The translations under genes and the position numbers were made by a program. A DNA stretch of 64,000 nt, from NCBI GenBank assembly GCA_036346355.1, contig CM070578.1, forward strand, positions 11,174,501 to 11,238,500. Reading direction: 5' to 3'. The notes beneath the pieces are model-generated. The model made no database searches and was not told the DNA's origin. It saw only the letters and a program-made list of their open reading frames with translations. Numbering within the stretch: position 1 is the stretch's first letter; each line of letters opens with the position of its first letter. This document shows positions 10,651-21,880 of the stretch, piece by piece. Source of the stretch: Rhipidocladum racemiflorum (lineage: Eukaryota > Streptophyta > Magnoliopsida > Poales > Poaceae).

Positions 10651-13600
10651 TGTAGACACGACCGTGTAGGGTCCTTCCCACCTTGGGGTTAGCTTGTTGG
10701 CCTTCGACAGGTCTTGAACTCTTCGTAAGACCATGTCGCCGACTTGCAGACCCTAGGCCTGACCGCCTTGGCCGCGTGCCTCACGAAGAGCCTCAGAGGT
10801 AAACCGCAGACCGAGCAACGCCCGCTCGCGTGTCGCCGACGAGGTCCAGGTCGACGAGGCGCTCAACTTCTTGATCGACGGAATCGATCAGTTGCACCCT
10901 TGGGGAACCCAAAGACGATTTCGGCAGCGTAATGGCCTCCGCACCGTAGACGAAGTCGGAAAGGCGTCGCCTGCGTGGCTCGACCGGGTCGTGGGTGCGG
11001 ATGCACCAAAGAACGGCGGGAAGCTCATCCACCCATCGCCGCTTGTCTTTGGTTGAGGGTCTTAAAGACCCTCTTTTATGCCCTGGACTAGCTGCCCATT
11101 CGCTCGCTTCTACCGCTCCGTTACTGTGGATGCGCCACGGAAGCGAACAGACCTTGGTCCCGACCTCCTCGCAGAACTTTGGAACAGTTCACGGTGAATC
11201 GGGTCCCGTTGTTCATGATAAGACGGTTGGGTATCCCGAACCGAGTTACCACATTATCAGCGGAGGAATCTCTTGGCCGCTCGGGCCGAGATGGTCGAGA
11301 CGGGCTCGGCCTCTATCCACTTAGTGAAAGTGTCGATGGCCACGAGCAAATACTTGCAGCCTTTTCCGACCTCGGGAAGGGTCCAAGGACATCGAGCCCC
11401 AGGTTGAGAACGGCCACGAGAGTGGTATGGTTTGCGGTGGCATATGCAGGTTGACGGACTTTTCGAGCATGAAATCGGCATGCCCGGCAGGTCGTTACGA
11501 TTGACCGTATCGTCCGTCAAGGCCGTGGCCAAGAGTACCTAGTCGGAAGGCCTTGCTCACAAGCGCCCCGAAGACGAGTGAGCTCCGCACATTCCTTCAT
11601 GGATATCACGAAGAAGGTATCGGCCTTCCTCCCGAGAGACGCATTTGGAAAGGATCCCTAATGCGCTTTTCCAGATAGGTCATCTTCGATCACCAGATCT
11701 TGAGAAGATCGCCTTATTAGCCGAACGCCGGCTTCTTCCTCGGGCAATGTCCCATGCGCAAGATATTGGATGAATGGCGCCATCCAATTTGCACTTTGCT
11801 CGAGGAAGGAGACCCTACCGCCGGTCTCTGGTGCCTCCTCTTCGAGGGAATGGAGGGCTTATGTAGGTGCTCGACAAGCACCCCCACCGAGCGGTGGTTT
11901 GAGAGGAACCGACCTTAGACATTTGGTCGGCCAGTGAATTATCCTTCCTGGGATGTAGATTACTTCAAATTCTTGAAGTATTTCTCCATCTTCCTTACTT
12001 CAGCCAGTGCTGGCGCCATTGAGGTATCGGAACACCGATACTCCTTGTTGACCTGGTTTACGACCAACCGTGAATCGCCCTTCACAATGAGCCGTTGGAC
12101 TCCTAGCGATTTACATGCCCAAGTCCGCCAAGAGGCTTTTCAGATTCGCCGCGTTGTTAGTCGCAAATAAATGTAGTTGGATGGCGATCGTAGCTGTTCT
12201 CCATCCGGGAGACCAAGATGACGCCACTTCGAGCGCTCGTATGCTCGGGATCCATCGAAATACAGAGTCCAGGAGTTTTCCCTTGAATCATTGGTTCTCA
12301 CTGGCCGGTGGAGCCGAGCCGACCGATTCTCGCCACGAAATCAGCCAAGACTTGTGATTTTATCGCCGTGCGGGCCGAGAACACCGGCTCGAACTCGGCG
12401 AGCTCCATTGCCCACTTGGCTATGCGACCACCGGGCGTCTTGATTTTTCAGGATCTCCCTGAGTGGGAAGCCGGTCGGCACCACGATCTTGTGTGCTTGA
12501 AAGTAGTGACGCAACTTCCGGAGGCCATCAAGAATGAGTACAGAGTTTCGGACCTCGGGTAACGCTCCTTTGGTCCATGAAGTACTTCACGACGTAATAG
12601 ATAGGTCGGGTACCATCTCTCTCATCGCCAACACCGAGCTTACCGCTTGGGTTGCCGCCAGGTATAATAGCAATTCTTCCCCTGCCGTGGGTGTGACGAG
12701 GACTGCGGTTGGGAGAGGTACTGCTTAGCTCTTTGAACGCCGCGATCGCCTTCCTCCGTCCACGTGAAGCCATCATGCTTGCGGAGGGCTTTAAAGAAAG
12801 GTAGTCCTCGCTTCCCCACCGGAGACGAACCGGCTTAAGGCGGCAATTCTTCCGGTCGAGCTTGTACTTCCTTTACGCATGTGGGCGACCTCATGTTCTC
12901 AATGGCTTCGATCTTCTCCTGTTAGCCCTAACGCCATTTGGCCCGACCATGTAGCCGAGCACCTTGCCGCCTTTTACGCCGAATACGCATTTCTCTGGAT
13001 TTAGCTTTATTCGATGCTTATTGAGGTTACGTAAAGTTTCTTCCAAGTCAAAGAACGTGACCAAGTACTTTTGCTTTTGACAACTATGTCGCCGACATAG
13101 ACCTCCAAATTTCGACCTATTTGGTCCGTGGAAAGTCTTCTCGCATGAGGCGTTGAAAGGTTGCTCCCGCATTTCTCGCATCAAGGACATGGTCGTATAG
13201 CGTATAAGGTACCGAACGGGTGATGAAGGAAGTCTTCTCCTCGTCTTCGCGACAGTCGATTCGATGATAGCCTGAATAGGCGTCTAGGAAGCTCATGGTT
13301 CGTGACTCGCCGCTGGCCCACCAATTGGTCTATGCGAGGCAACGGTAGTTGTCTTTGGGCACGCCGCGTTCAAACCCGTGTGGTCGACGCACATGCGCCA
13401 CTTGCCTCCTTTCTTCCTCGACTAATCGATTGGCCACCACTGAGTGCTCGATCTCTCCGATGAAGCCAGCTTTTAGGAGTTTATCAAGTTCCTCCTGATG
13501 ATTGCCTGTTTTTCCGGGAAAAGCGCCTAAGCTTCGTCTCACTGGTTTTTTGTCGTGAACCGCTAGCCTGTGCTCGACCACCTCCTTGGGACCCGGGCAT

Positions 13601-14480
13601 GTCGGATGGTTCCCAGCGAACACATCCGACCTTGCCCTGAGAAAGGTGACGAGCTCGAGTTCCTATTTGGGGTCTAAGGAAGATCCCAAATGAATGACCT
13701 TGGCCGGTTCCGACTGCTGAGCGGAATGACCTTGGTCTCTCCTCCAGCCGAGGGCAAGTTTAGGCCGGAATGCTTCGGCTCTTGGTCGGGACCGCGAGTG
13801 GGTAATCGACCGACCATATCTAAGGCTCTTTCGCCGCAATTGAGTGCGGACTTGTGGTTCCCTTTGATGGTTATAACTCCGCTCGGTCCGGAATCTTCAG
13901 GCACCGATACGCTGGCGTGGTGAGAGGCGGCCATGAACTTGGCCAAGGCCGGCCGCCGAGGATGGCGTTATAGGCCGACTCAAAGTCCACCACCTCGAAG
14001 GTGATTAGCTCCGTTCTGAAGTTACTTGGGCCGCTAAACTTACGGGCGGGACGACCTGCCCAGAGGTTTGATCGAGGTGCCCGGACTATCCCAAGAAGGG
14101 CACGGCCACACTCTTGATTTTGGAACGAGGAATCTGCATCTCGCCCAAAACCTTGGCTGAAATAAGGTCCAAAGAGCTCCGGAGTCTATGAGGACCCGGC
14201 CAAGCGGACAGTATTGCCGATGGTGGGGTTCACGACCATCGGAAGCCTCTGGGTTTGGTCATTCCAAGGGGACAATGTCCTTGGAGAAGGTCGTGATACC
14301 TCCGACCATTTCACCGCTTACCGAGGCTTACCCTGGGTAACATGGTGCACTTCCTTGTGGCCTCCTTTAAGTCCCGACGGACTTGTAGGCGAGGAGCCCC
14401 GAAGATGACCGCTATGTGATTCCTGGGTTCTTGGTAGTCCAGGTCATCCTCACTGTCCTCGGCGGGCTGTTTTCCTGTGT
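10650..14480 (-). pseudogene. Tat pol remnant (PR-RT-RH-IN)
   Basis: Fragments read in order on the minus strand. Protease has LIDSG near 14190, followed by KFMAASHHASVSV. Reverse transcriptase starts as EVVEHRLAVHDKKPVRRSL near 13600 and continues through KLLKAGFIGE. Its active-site box reads YVGDI at 13099-13085 instead of YVDDI. RT ends with KLNPEKCVFGVKGGKVLGY (12990-12960). RNase H has RPIYYV and AIKSQVLADFVARIG (12620-12310). Integrase has AIDTFTKWIEAEP near 11330, then RLIMNNGTRFT near 11205, where DNGT is expected, and AHPQ followed by a stop near 11120. Many frameshifts are present, so no functional polyprotein can be made. Confidence 0.88.
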
Positions 14481-16412
14481 CATTTTCACCCTGCTCTGGA
14501 CGCGTTGGCATGGGACCCCTCGCCAGAAAAAGCTTCCAGCGGTAGGTCCACGTCCGGCAATTCCGGAGGTCGTGCCCGTGCGCCTGGTGAAGCGGACAGT
14601 AGAGGTCGCCCGTCGGTCCGCTTGGTCGCCTCGTCGGTCCGCTTGGTCGCCTCGTCCTCGAGGCCTGTGTGGTTGTCCTCTGCCCCGAGCGTTCAGCCCC
14701 GTGACTGGCGGGGTTGCTCGGGTTGTTGTTGTTCCACCGCGGCTACCATGGTCGGCGAGGGTCGCTTTTCTTCTTTTTCTTGATCTTCTTGTCTACTGCA
14801 CCGAGCCCTTTTTGCTAGCCGAGGTCTCTAGGCCAGGTTGAGGCGGCAGCTTCCTTCGCCCAAAGATCTTCTTCCATTGGACGGCTTCATCTGCATGGCG
14901 TATCGATCGGCCATTCGAAGAGCTCGTTTCGCCGTTAGATCCGTGGATCTCCGTGTCCTGCGTGAAGCGCACGCCTCGCACTCGAACTTGAAAGCTCTGA
15001 CGACCGCCTCGTCCGATATGTTCGGGATCGAAGTTCCGACCTGGATAAACCTCTCGACGAATTGTCGCAGGTTTCCTCGTCTGTCTATATCAAGCGCTCC
15101 ACGTCGCGCTCCTTTCCCGGCGGATGTAACAGCTCCGAAATTTGCTCGAGCGCGCCGAAGCCGCCCAGGACCGTATGGAGCCTTCCTTCGATTAAAAGCC
15201 ACGTGACGGGCGGCTCCGGCCCGTGAACTGGCAGGTAATTTGCCATCACCCCCTCATCGCCTCCGGCGGCAAGGATGGCGGTGGTATATATTGAGAGAAA
15301 TTCGTCCGGGTTCTGGGTCCCGTTGAACCTTTCGATATGGCCGGGCTTGAATCTGTTCGGCCATGCGACGTTCCGGAGGGAGCTCGTGAAGGCCTGGCAA
15401 CCGAAGCTCGGGATTTCGCGATGAAATCCTCGGTCATAGCGGCCTCCACGCGGGTCTTCCACCCAACGCCCCGTGCGCGGGCCGAGTCGGGAGAAAACCT
15501 CATGCGACGGTCGTGCTGACGACCGCTTGGTCGTGGAGCGCTCAGAGTGCTCGTAATCTGGGCGATTATTCAGATATCGCTCCGAGGTCGCTCTGCGGAT
15601 CGCTCCGACCTTTCGGATCGGGTTAGCGACTGGGCGATCTCCGAGCATGGCTCGAGATTCGCCTGCGGCGAGCGCATGGGGAGCGTTGCAATGGTCCCGG
15701 AAACACTCCGGCATCCGGCCACGAGGAGGATCCGAGACTTTTAGCTCGGCGGCAAGCCTTTCCAAATCTTCGCCACGACCCTCGCCCACGGCCTCCAAGT
15801 CTGCTTGCTCGGGAAACTACGCAGTCACGCACGACCGCCGCCAAGGCTCAGAATCGTTCCGCTTCCGGTGAATCAAGCGGTGGCGAGCTTTGGCGACGCT
15901 CCGGAGCGCGATCGGGAGTTCGGTACCCACGAGAGTTCCTTTCCGTGGGAGCGCGCCCCCCCTTTGCCTGGCGGCGAATGCTCGCGAGGGTCTTTCCCAA
16001 GGACGCCTCCAGGTGGAGTCCGCCGCCAGTAGGGGTCGTGCTTGGCAGCGTCCGAGGATCCTTCTCCAGGCTCCGCACGGCTCCCGGCCACGTTGACCCG
16101 ACGAGAGCGGGATGAGAGCGATGGGGACATCATTGTATCCCCTTGAGATGCAGTCTCTCGGTCGAGCTCTAGGTCGTCCGGTATGTCCAGGCCGTCGTAG
16201 AGCTCATCGCAGTCATCCTCGGGGTCCCCGAGGGTAATGTCTGGGGAATGGAGGCCCTGCCCTCGCATTCCCGTGTCCGGGGAAGGGCTCCCAGACTCGG
16301 TGTGACCGATAGGATCGGTCACCCTGGCCGCGTCGTCGGCGGCGTAGTACACGTCGTCATCTTCAACGTGGTCGAAAACACAAAGGTCCCGAGTGTCTCC
16401 CGAGTTCGGCAT
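14480..16412 (-). pseudogene. Tat gag remnant
   Basis: The acidic N-terminal part (16412-15873) starts MPNSGDTRDLCVFDH. The capsid-like core follows: HIERFNGTQNPDEFLSIYT and AAGGDEGVMANYLP near 15340-15220, then LRQFVERFIQVGTSIPNIS near 15070. A zinc-binding-like block YCPLHQAHGHDLRNCRTW is near 14600-14550. Frames change several times between these parts. Core and zinc blocks match the retrotransposon gag family of Tat elements. Confidence 0.82.
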
Positions 16413-16450
16413 CCTCGAGGATCTTGATCCGCACGGGAATCAAACTGTCG

Positions 16451-16469
16451 TCCCCACGGACGGCGCCAG
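16451..16469 (-). other. Primer-binding site of the Tat element
   Basis: On the minus strand, two bases after the LTR, the sequence begins TGGCGCCGTCCGTGGGG. TGG pairs with a tRNA CCA end. I do not assign the tRNA. This site fixes the element orientation as minus. Confidence 0.75.
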
Positions 16470-16470
16470 C

Positions 16471-17109
16471 TGTCGACGATTGGAGAACGGGCTCCCGTCG
16501 AGCTTACTTGTTGAATGGGGGATCAACAGAGCCCCGTCGTACGGATCGAAGAGGGCGTTCGAGCGATGCGAGGTCGGGAGAAGGAGAAGAAGGGGGACAC
16601 GGCGTTTTATCCTGGTTCGGGCCTCTCACCGTCGAGATAATAGCCCTACTCCAGTGTATTGTGTTCTATCTTGGTGTCCCCCCTGTTACAGATCTTCAGG
16701 GGGGTTTAAATACTACGACTAGAGGTACAAAGAAGGTAACTACCTCCTGGGATTGCGCCGCGCAATCGTACTTACGATCTCTAACGCCTTGATCCGGGCG
16801 TTATTTGAATTTCGGGTATGATTTCCCTTGATCTCCGGCCGATTGGTTGCCACCTTCCTTCCTCGTGGCATTGACCGGGCACTCCGACCAAAACACCCGA
16901 GCAGGTCGCGGCCTCTACGAGCATGCTTGCTCGTGGGGGGGGGTGTGTTTGGTGCTCCCCCGAGCGAAGGTGCGAATGCGCATGCTCAGAGGAGAAGGAG
17001 GGATGCTCGTTTCGTTCTCCCGAGCATCTTCTTTTAGTGTTGCTTGGTCGGCGGGTTTAGCTTTTCACGGGGGTACCGTGGTCTTTTGCCAGATAGCCAA
17101 TCCCCGACA
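16471..17109 (-). repeat. Right (5') LTR of the Tat element
   Basis: The 639-bp terminal repeat matches 5747-6376 and is followed by the duplicated target CTAAC at 17110-17114. Confidence 0.95.
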
Positions 17110-18407
17110 CTAACGGTTTTCAGTATTTAAACATACAGTTCAATGTAATGCAATAGAACTTTAAATACTACAATATTATCGTAGTCGACGTAGTCGTACA
17201 CGTCTCCACTCGGTTCCTGCTCCGGCTCCTGGGTCTGCTCGAGCTCCAACTGTTACGCGAACGTCGGGGCTAGCACAAAAGAAAGGAAGCACTAAGTAAA
17301 ATGGACAAATAAAAGAATAAAAAGAAAAACCAGAAACAAAACGAAACGGGAAACAGAAAAAGGGCCAGAGGAGAGTTTGAGGGCAATTTGGGTATTGTTG
17401 AAATTTTGGGGACTTCAACTAGCGAAACATAGGCCGTATTTGGACTCAGTGGCTCTAGACGGTGAAGGTAGTGTATTTTGGCTATTTTTGAAATTTCTGG
17501 ATATTTTTGGACTTTTCTGGATTTTATTTCGGATTTTTCAGATTATTTAAATCCGAAAAGAAAAGAAAAAAAAGGAAAATGAGCCGGGCTGCACAGCGGC
17601 GCGATTTTGGCCCAAACGAACGGCGAGGGGGGGGGGGCGATGCGCGTGAGGCGTTGGGCCGTGCCCACGCGCGGGTAGGCCGGCCCAACTCAGGCGTAGA
17701 AAAGGAAAAAAAGGGGGGCGACGTAGGGTTAGGATGGTGAGCGAGGGCGGCGGTGTGGGGGCGAGGGTAGCAGGGTGCGCGCCGCTCGGGGGCGAGGCCG
17801 GGGAGGCTAGGGTTAGGGCCTTCGGGCAGGGCGGCAGGAGGGGAGGGAGATGAGGGGTGGCGGCGGAGTGGCCTTCGGCCGGAGGGGGAGGCAAAGGGAG
17901 GGGGAGGGGATCCTCACCGAGGAAGAAGAGAGGGTGGGGCGAGGACGAGGCGAGGTTGGGGGTACTTATACCCGCGCGCGAGGGAGAGAGAGGCAACGGC
18001 GGGCGAGGTCGGCATGGCGACGGCGTGGGTGCGACAGGGGAGGGATGGGAGCGGTGTGGGCGGCGACGGTTGAAGTGACGACGATGGGGGCAGCGAGATT
18101 GAGGGGACGGCGACAAGATGGCGGCGACCAGGCGCGAGAGCGGTAGTTGCTTGGCGTGGGTGGCGAGGCGAGGGTGACGTGAGGACGAGTCGGTGACGGG
18201 ACGCGAGCAACTGGGCGCGACGACGAACCGACGGTCCAAGCGGCGGAGCGATGGGATGGACCAGCGGTCCGAGCGAAGGATGCCAGGTATGCTCTCAACC
18301 ACTCCAATCCCATTTCCAAAACTCAAACAAATCCAAAACCAGATTAAAATCTAGTTTAAACTCGAATTTGGGTTTTTCAATTTCTTTTGAATTTTGGGGA
18401 CATTTCA

Positions 18408-19957
18408 TGCGGGCTTGGAGAAGGGTAGCGAGCGGAGGAGATGCGAAGGGATCAAGCTATGTTGGATGTTAATTTAAGGTTACAACTTTGACATCTATAT
18501 ATATAGTTGTACACACACAAATAACCAAGGATATTCAATGTACCTTTTGTAGTTTAGATGTCTAGAAAAACCTACAATAATTCTTAAATAGAAAAGAAAA
18601 GAAATCTACAAATTCTCTCATTAATAAAGATAAAAAAAGATCTGCACTACTTATTTTGATAAGACTAGATTATAACGATATAGATTAATTATGTACAGAA
18701 ATTACAACTTTTATAATTGTATAATAGATACAACTATATTTTTTGAAAGCATTAGAATTACGAAATAAATATAATATAGTGCATTTTTCTAATTGTAAAA
18801 TTGCATGAGCTATTCCACTACTTTTTAAAAATAGAAAAGGCAAATGAATGACTAAGGTACTCTTAGAAGAAAAAAAGGACATATTTGAATGTTAGCCACT
18901 TAGCCTCCCAACTCCTCATTTGCTATAAAATACGCATTTGTAATTTCCAAACAAAAGGATAGGATAATCAGATGTGATATTTTAAGAGCCCATCAGCCTC
19001 ACCAATCCACGTTGACACGTCATTACAAACCCAGTAATCCACGCAACATCACCAAAACCGCAAAGTCGCAGCCATTGGGTCAGATATGCTGAATTTCGAT
19101 AGATCACATGCATACATGTGAGCGAAAAAATAAGTAGAACTCTTTTATTAATCATTATTAACCTCTCTCATATATAAAGGGAACAACTATAGTGTGATAT
19201 ATCAATCAGATCAATCTGAATGATGTAGCATTTAACCATCCATTTCTAATTATACCCTCACCTCCTACTCCTTACTCTCCTTCCTTCCTCTTTCACACCT
19301 CCACTATCTCCCCTCCTTCGTCATCATTATTGCAGCGTTGGTCACAACTCTGCGTGTCTCGTCTATCCCCGCCAACCTTGTGGCTGGCGGCGAGATCGCC
19401 AACTAGTCGTGCCGCCGGCCACCCCGTCTAACCTAATATTCCCTTGACCCCTCGCCTAGCCACGTGTCCTGCACCACCACCCACCACCCTCTGCCGTCGT
19501 CTACCGCCCTAGTCTCCCTCTACAATCGGGAGGGGGAGTGGTGAACACGTCAACGACAACAACGCTATCCCTATCGGTCATCGATGCGGAAGAGTGAGAG
19601 TGAGCCAGAGAGAGCAGGAGTGAGCAAGAGAGAAGAAGAAGAAGATTCCAAGAAAGTTTCAAGACCAAGTTTTAAAAAAAATCGTATTTTTGAACTCAAG
19701 TTTTGACAAGTTTCAACCCAAAAGTTTTAGCAAATTTCCACCAGAAATTTTCAAGAAGTTTTAGCATTTTTCAAAAAGATCAACTAGTTTCAACAAGTTT
19801 TATCAGAACAAACAAAAAAAGAAAAAAAATCCCCGCTATGCTCACATGCGACAGTCGCACCGCCCTTGCCACTCTCTAGCACTACCGCCTCGTCCATCTT
19901 GCTCACCCAAGGGGGTGAAGCCAAAGCTTGGAGTGGCTCGTGACGAGGCGATGTGGG
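18408..19957. other. AT-rich intergenic sequence
   Basis: Mostly AT-rich non-coding sequence, with a CT-rich part at 19250-19520. I see no gene, LTR pair or paired terminal repeats. Confidence 0.4.
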
Positions 19958-20607
19958 TGTAACACCTTGGCCCAAACTTTGCTCATGACCCAGCCCACCA
20001 CGGGGCAAGCTCACACATGCATAGTACCACACTTACACTTTTATCCTTGTTTCAAGTAAAAGGGTTAACCTGGATGTACTATATTTGTATCAAACATGCA
20101 TTATATACTGCTACAACCCATTTTATGCAAGTAATGTGGGACTAATCCTATCACCGCTCTACATGGGCTATATAGGCCTTCACATTAACGGGTTGGAGTA
20201 ATACACTCACCCACCGTCTGCAGCATACTGATCCCTAGAACCACCTCTCGTTACATGGTTGTGCGTCCAATGCATGCACATATGCCATACCATGTGGCCA
20301 CTTTAGGTCACACGCGCCATGCACCATATGCCTGCGTCGGTGCAACGAAGTTTGATGCTCTGATACCATCTGTAACATCATTGCCTAAACTTTGCTTATG
20401 GCCCATTCCACCATGGGGCGGGCCCACGTATGCATAGTAACTTACTTACACTTTCATCCGCTTCATGTAAAAGGGTTAACCTGGAGATGCTATATTTGGA
20501 CCTAATAAGCATTATATATTATTACAACTTACTTTATGCAAACAATGTTAGACTAATTCCACCATCGCTCCACATAGGCATTCACATTAACAAATCAGAG
20601 TATTATA
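19958..20607 (-). mobile_element. TRIM retrotransposon
   Basis: Two diverged direct repeats, 19958-20205 and 20371-20607, both begin TGTAACA and share TGCATAGTA and AAAAGGGTTAACCTGGA. The 165-base interior ends in GCTCTGATACCA (20357-20368), the reverse complement of TGGTATCAGAGC, the initiator-Met tRNA primer site, two bases from the right repeat. A purine-rich tract on the minus strand (GGTGGGTGAG) abuts the left repeat. Size, LTR length and lack of coding fit terminal-repeat retrotransposons in miniature. Flanks GTGGG and GGAGG are not a clean duplication, so the copy is old or the ends are off by a few bases. Confidence 0.8.
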
Positions 20608-20612
20608 GGAGG

Positions 20613-21360
20613 TATAATTGGTGTTAGACCGCTCTATGACCCAAATAAGAAGGTAGATGATGATCACGGGGATCTATCGGATCCTGTCGCTGACGTCGAG
20701 GAACACGACCAAAGCATCCTCCTCCAATTGCGACTGTACCGCTGTCAACTCCTCCTCCACCGCGCCTTGCACCATCGAACACACCGCCTGCTCGCGCACC
20801 ACAAAAGACGCCTGCACACTGCCAAGCTCGGCAATGTGGTGGACTTTTTCCCTCTTGCTGCGCTCCTCACAAGCTCGGAGTGAGGTGGAATCCACCACGA
20901 AGAAAGAGAGTGTGTGTGCTTACCATAGAGAAGATGCACTTTCGATAAGAGCAAGCCAAATGAGTGGATCGGAATGAGTTCTTCTGGGTGCTTTGGATTG
21001 AAATAGAGATAGAATGAGACGCTATGGTGTGAGATTTGCTTTGATGTGGTCATCACTTGATATTTAGTATTCACATAGGAAATGGTATATCACCGTTGGT
21101 TGCGAGTACTAAACGATTATGATTTATCCCGTTGATGATGGTTTGGACACTATATCGTTCATTAGTTTTTATGTACATAAATAGTTTTATTTATAAACTA
21201 CAAGGGTGGACCTCTTCCAAAAGTATTTCAACTTTTGCCAACCTTAGAGTTTCTGAACAAAATACTCCCTTTATTGATTTTTATAGGACAATCATGTATT
21301 TCAGATTCAAAGTTCGTAAATTTTGATCAACAATTAGTCTACTAATATATATCCTGTCCA
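20613..21360. other. Possible gene fragment, minus strand
   Basis: A minus-strand frame (20898-20674) gives a Glu-rich helical-looking peptide containing HHIAELGSVQASFVVREQA and ending without splice support. I do not recognise it. It could be a captured or decayed exon. The rest of the stretch is AT-rich with nothing recognisable. Confidence 0.25.
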
Positions 21361-21540
21361 CAGATGGGCATGTGGCCTAGTGATGTGAGCAAGGGTGTTC
21401 GTTCTAACCTACTTAGGATCAATGGTGTACAAGTTTACACCAAATCAAACCGCACCACAGATGGGTATGTGGCCTAGTGACACGAGCAAGGCTGTTCGTT
21501 CCAACCTACTTAGGTTCGATCTTTAGGATCAATGGTGTAC
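21361..21540 (+). repeat. Diverged tandem SINE-like duplicate
   Basis: Two copies (about 21361-21431 and 21461-21540) share CAGATGGGYATGTGGCCTAG, GTTCGTTC and GATCAATGGTGTAC. The second holds an A-box-like TGGCCTAGTGAC and a B-box-like GGTTCGAT, the Pol III promoter pair of tRNA-derived SINEs. The first has lost the B-box part. Confidence 0.45.
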
Positions 21541-21789
21541 CATATTTATTTAGAATATACATATATGTATATATTCAATAAAATAATACATGTCTGTATT
21601 TCATGAGACGATGAAACCTTTGTAAAATACTCCATAAAACAAACTCCGAAGAGTTCCGGCTCCCTCACGGTGGCCACGTCGCCTCGTGTTCCCGGCCGTC
21701 CGATCGCACGAAGGAACGGCTGAGATCGCTCCACGTCGGCCCACGTTGAACCACAACATAAAACGGGCTCGCGCGCCATGTGCTCGCCC

Positions 21790-21880
21790 GAGCGGGCCGC
21801 GCGGCGCAGCGGTAACGCCGTTCGCTCCATCGCTGTGGACGCGGGTTCGATCCCCACGGCCGCTCGCGCCCGCGCATTTT
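21790..21880 (+). mobile_element. tRNA-derived SINE head
   Basis: An A-box-like GCGGCGCAGCGGTAACGC (21801-21818) is followed about 25 bases later by a perfect B-box GGTTCGATCCC (21844-21854). The spacing fits a SINE head. I cannot fold the region into a full tRNA cloverleaf, so I do not call a tRNA gene. The 3' end is unclear. Confidence 0.5.

Larger units (their letters stand above)
5747..17109 (-). mobile_element. Tat-lineage Ty3-gypsy retrotransposon
   Basis: The element has LTRs of 630 and 639 bp (5747-6376, 16471-17109), both starting TGTCGACGATTGG and ending CGACA, and an exact 5-bp duplication CTAAC (5742-5746, 17110-17114). A PBS beside the right LTR and gag-to-integrase order show that it reads on the minus strand. 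Gag and pol are broken by many frameshifts and by catalytic substitutions. A plus-strand multi-exon ORF between pol and the 3' LTR matches the antisense ORF known from Tat elements (Grande and RIRE2 type). The LTRs differ at only a few positions, so insertion looks recent relative to the coding decay. Confidence 0.93.
2940..18407 (-). repeat. Old Tekay-like gypsy LTR, split by two insertions
   Basis: The pieces about 2940-3505, 4923-5746 and 17110-18407 join across two younger elements. They contain the same ordered landmarks as the intact Tekay LTRs at 35329 and 44677: GCAAGGGTGAGTAC, TTTACCCACAAGATA, a TTTAAACA tract, then a GC-rich block and an AT-rich end with TTTTGGGGACA. No coding domain is present. 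The purine-rich block 17600-18300 gives a long Pro/Ser minus-strand frame (17547-18326) with no domain. Exact outer ends are uncertain; a possible start is TGTCGGGAAAC at 2989. Confidence 0.55.

Noticed and set aside
17547..18326. 259-codon minus-strand frame, Pro/Ser/Arg-rich
   Set aside because: It lies in a purine-rich LTR block with biased composition. No domain, splice signals or conserved pattern; a compositional open frame.
21790..21870. Functional tRNA gene
   Set aside because: A and B boxes are present but a proper cloverleaf with acceptor stem does not form; SINE head preferred.
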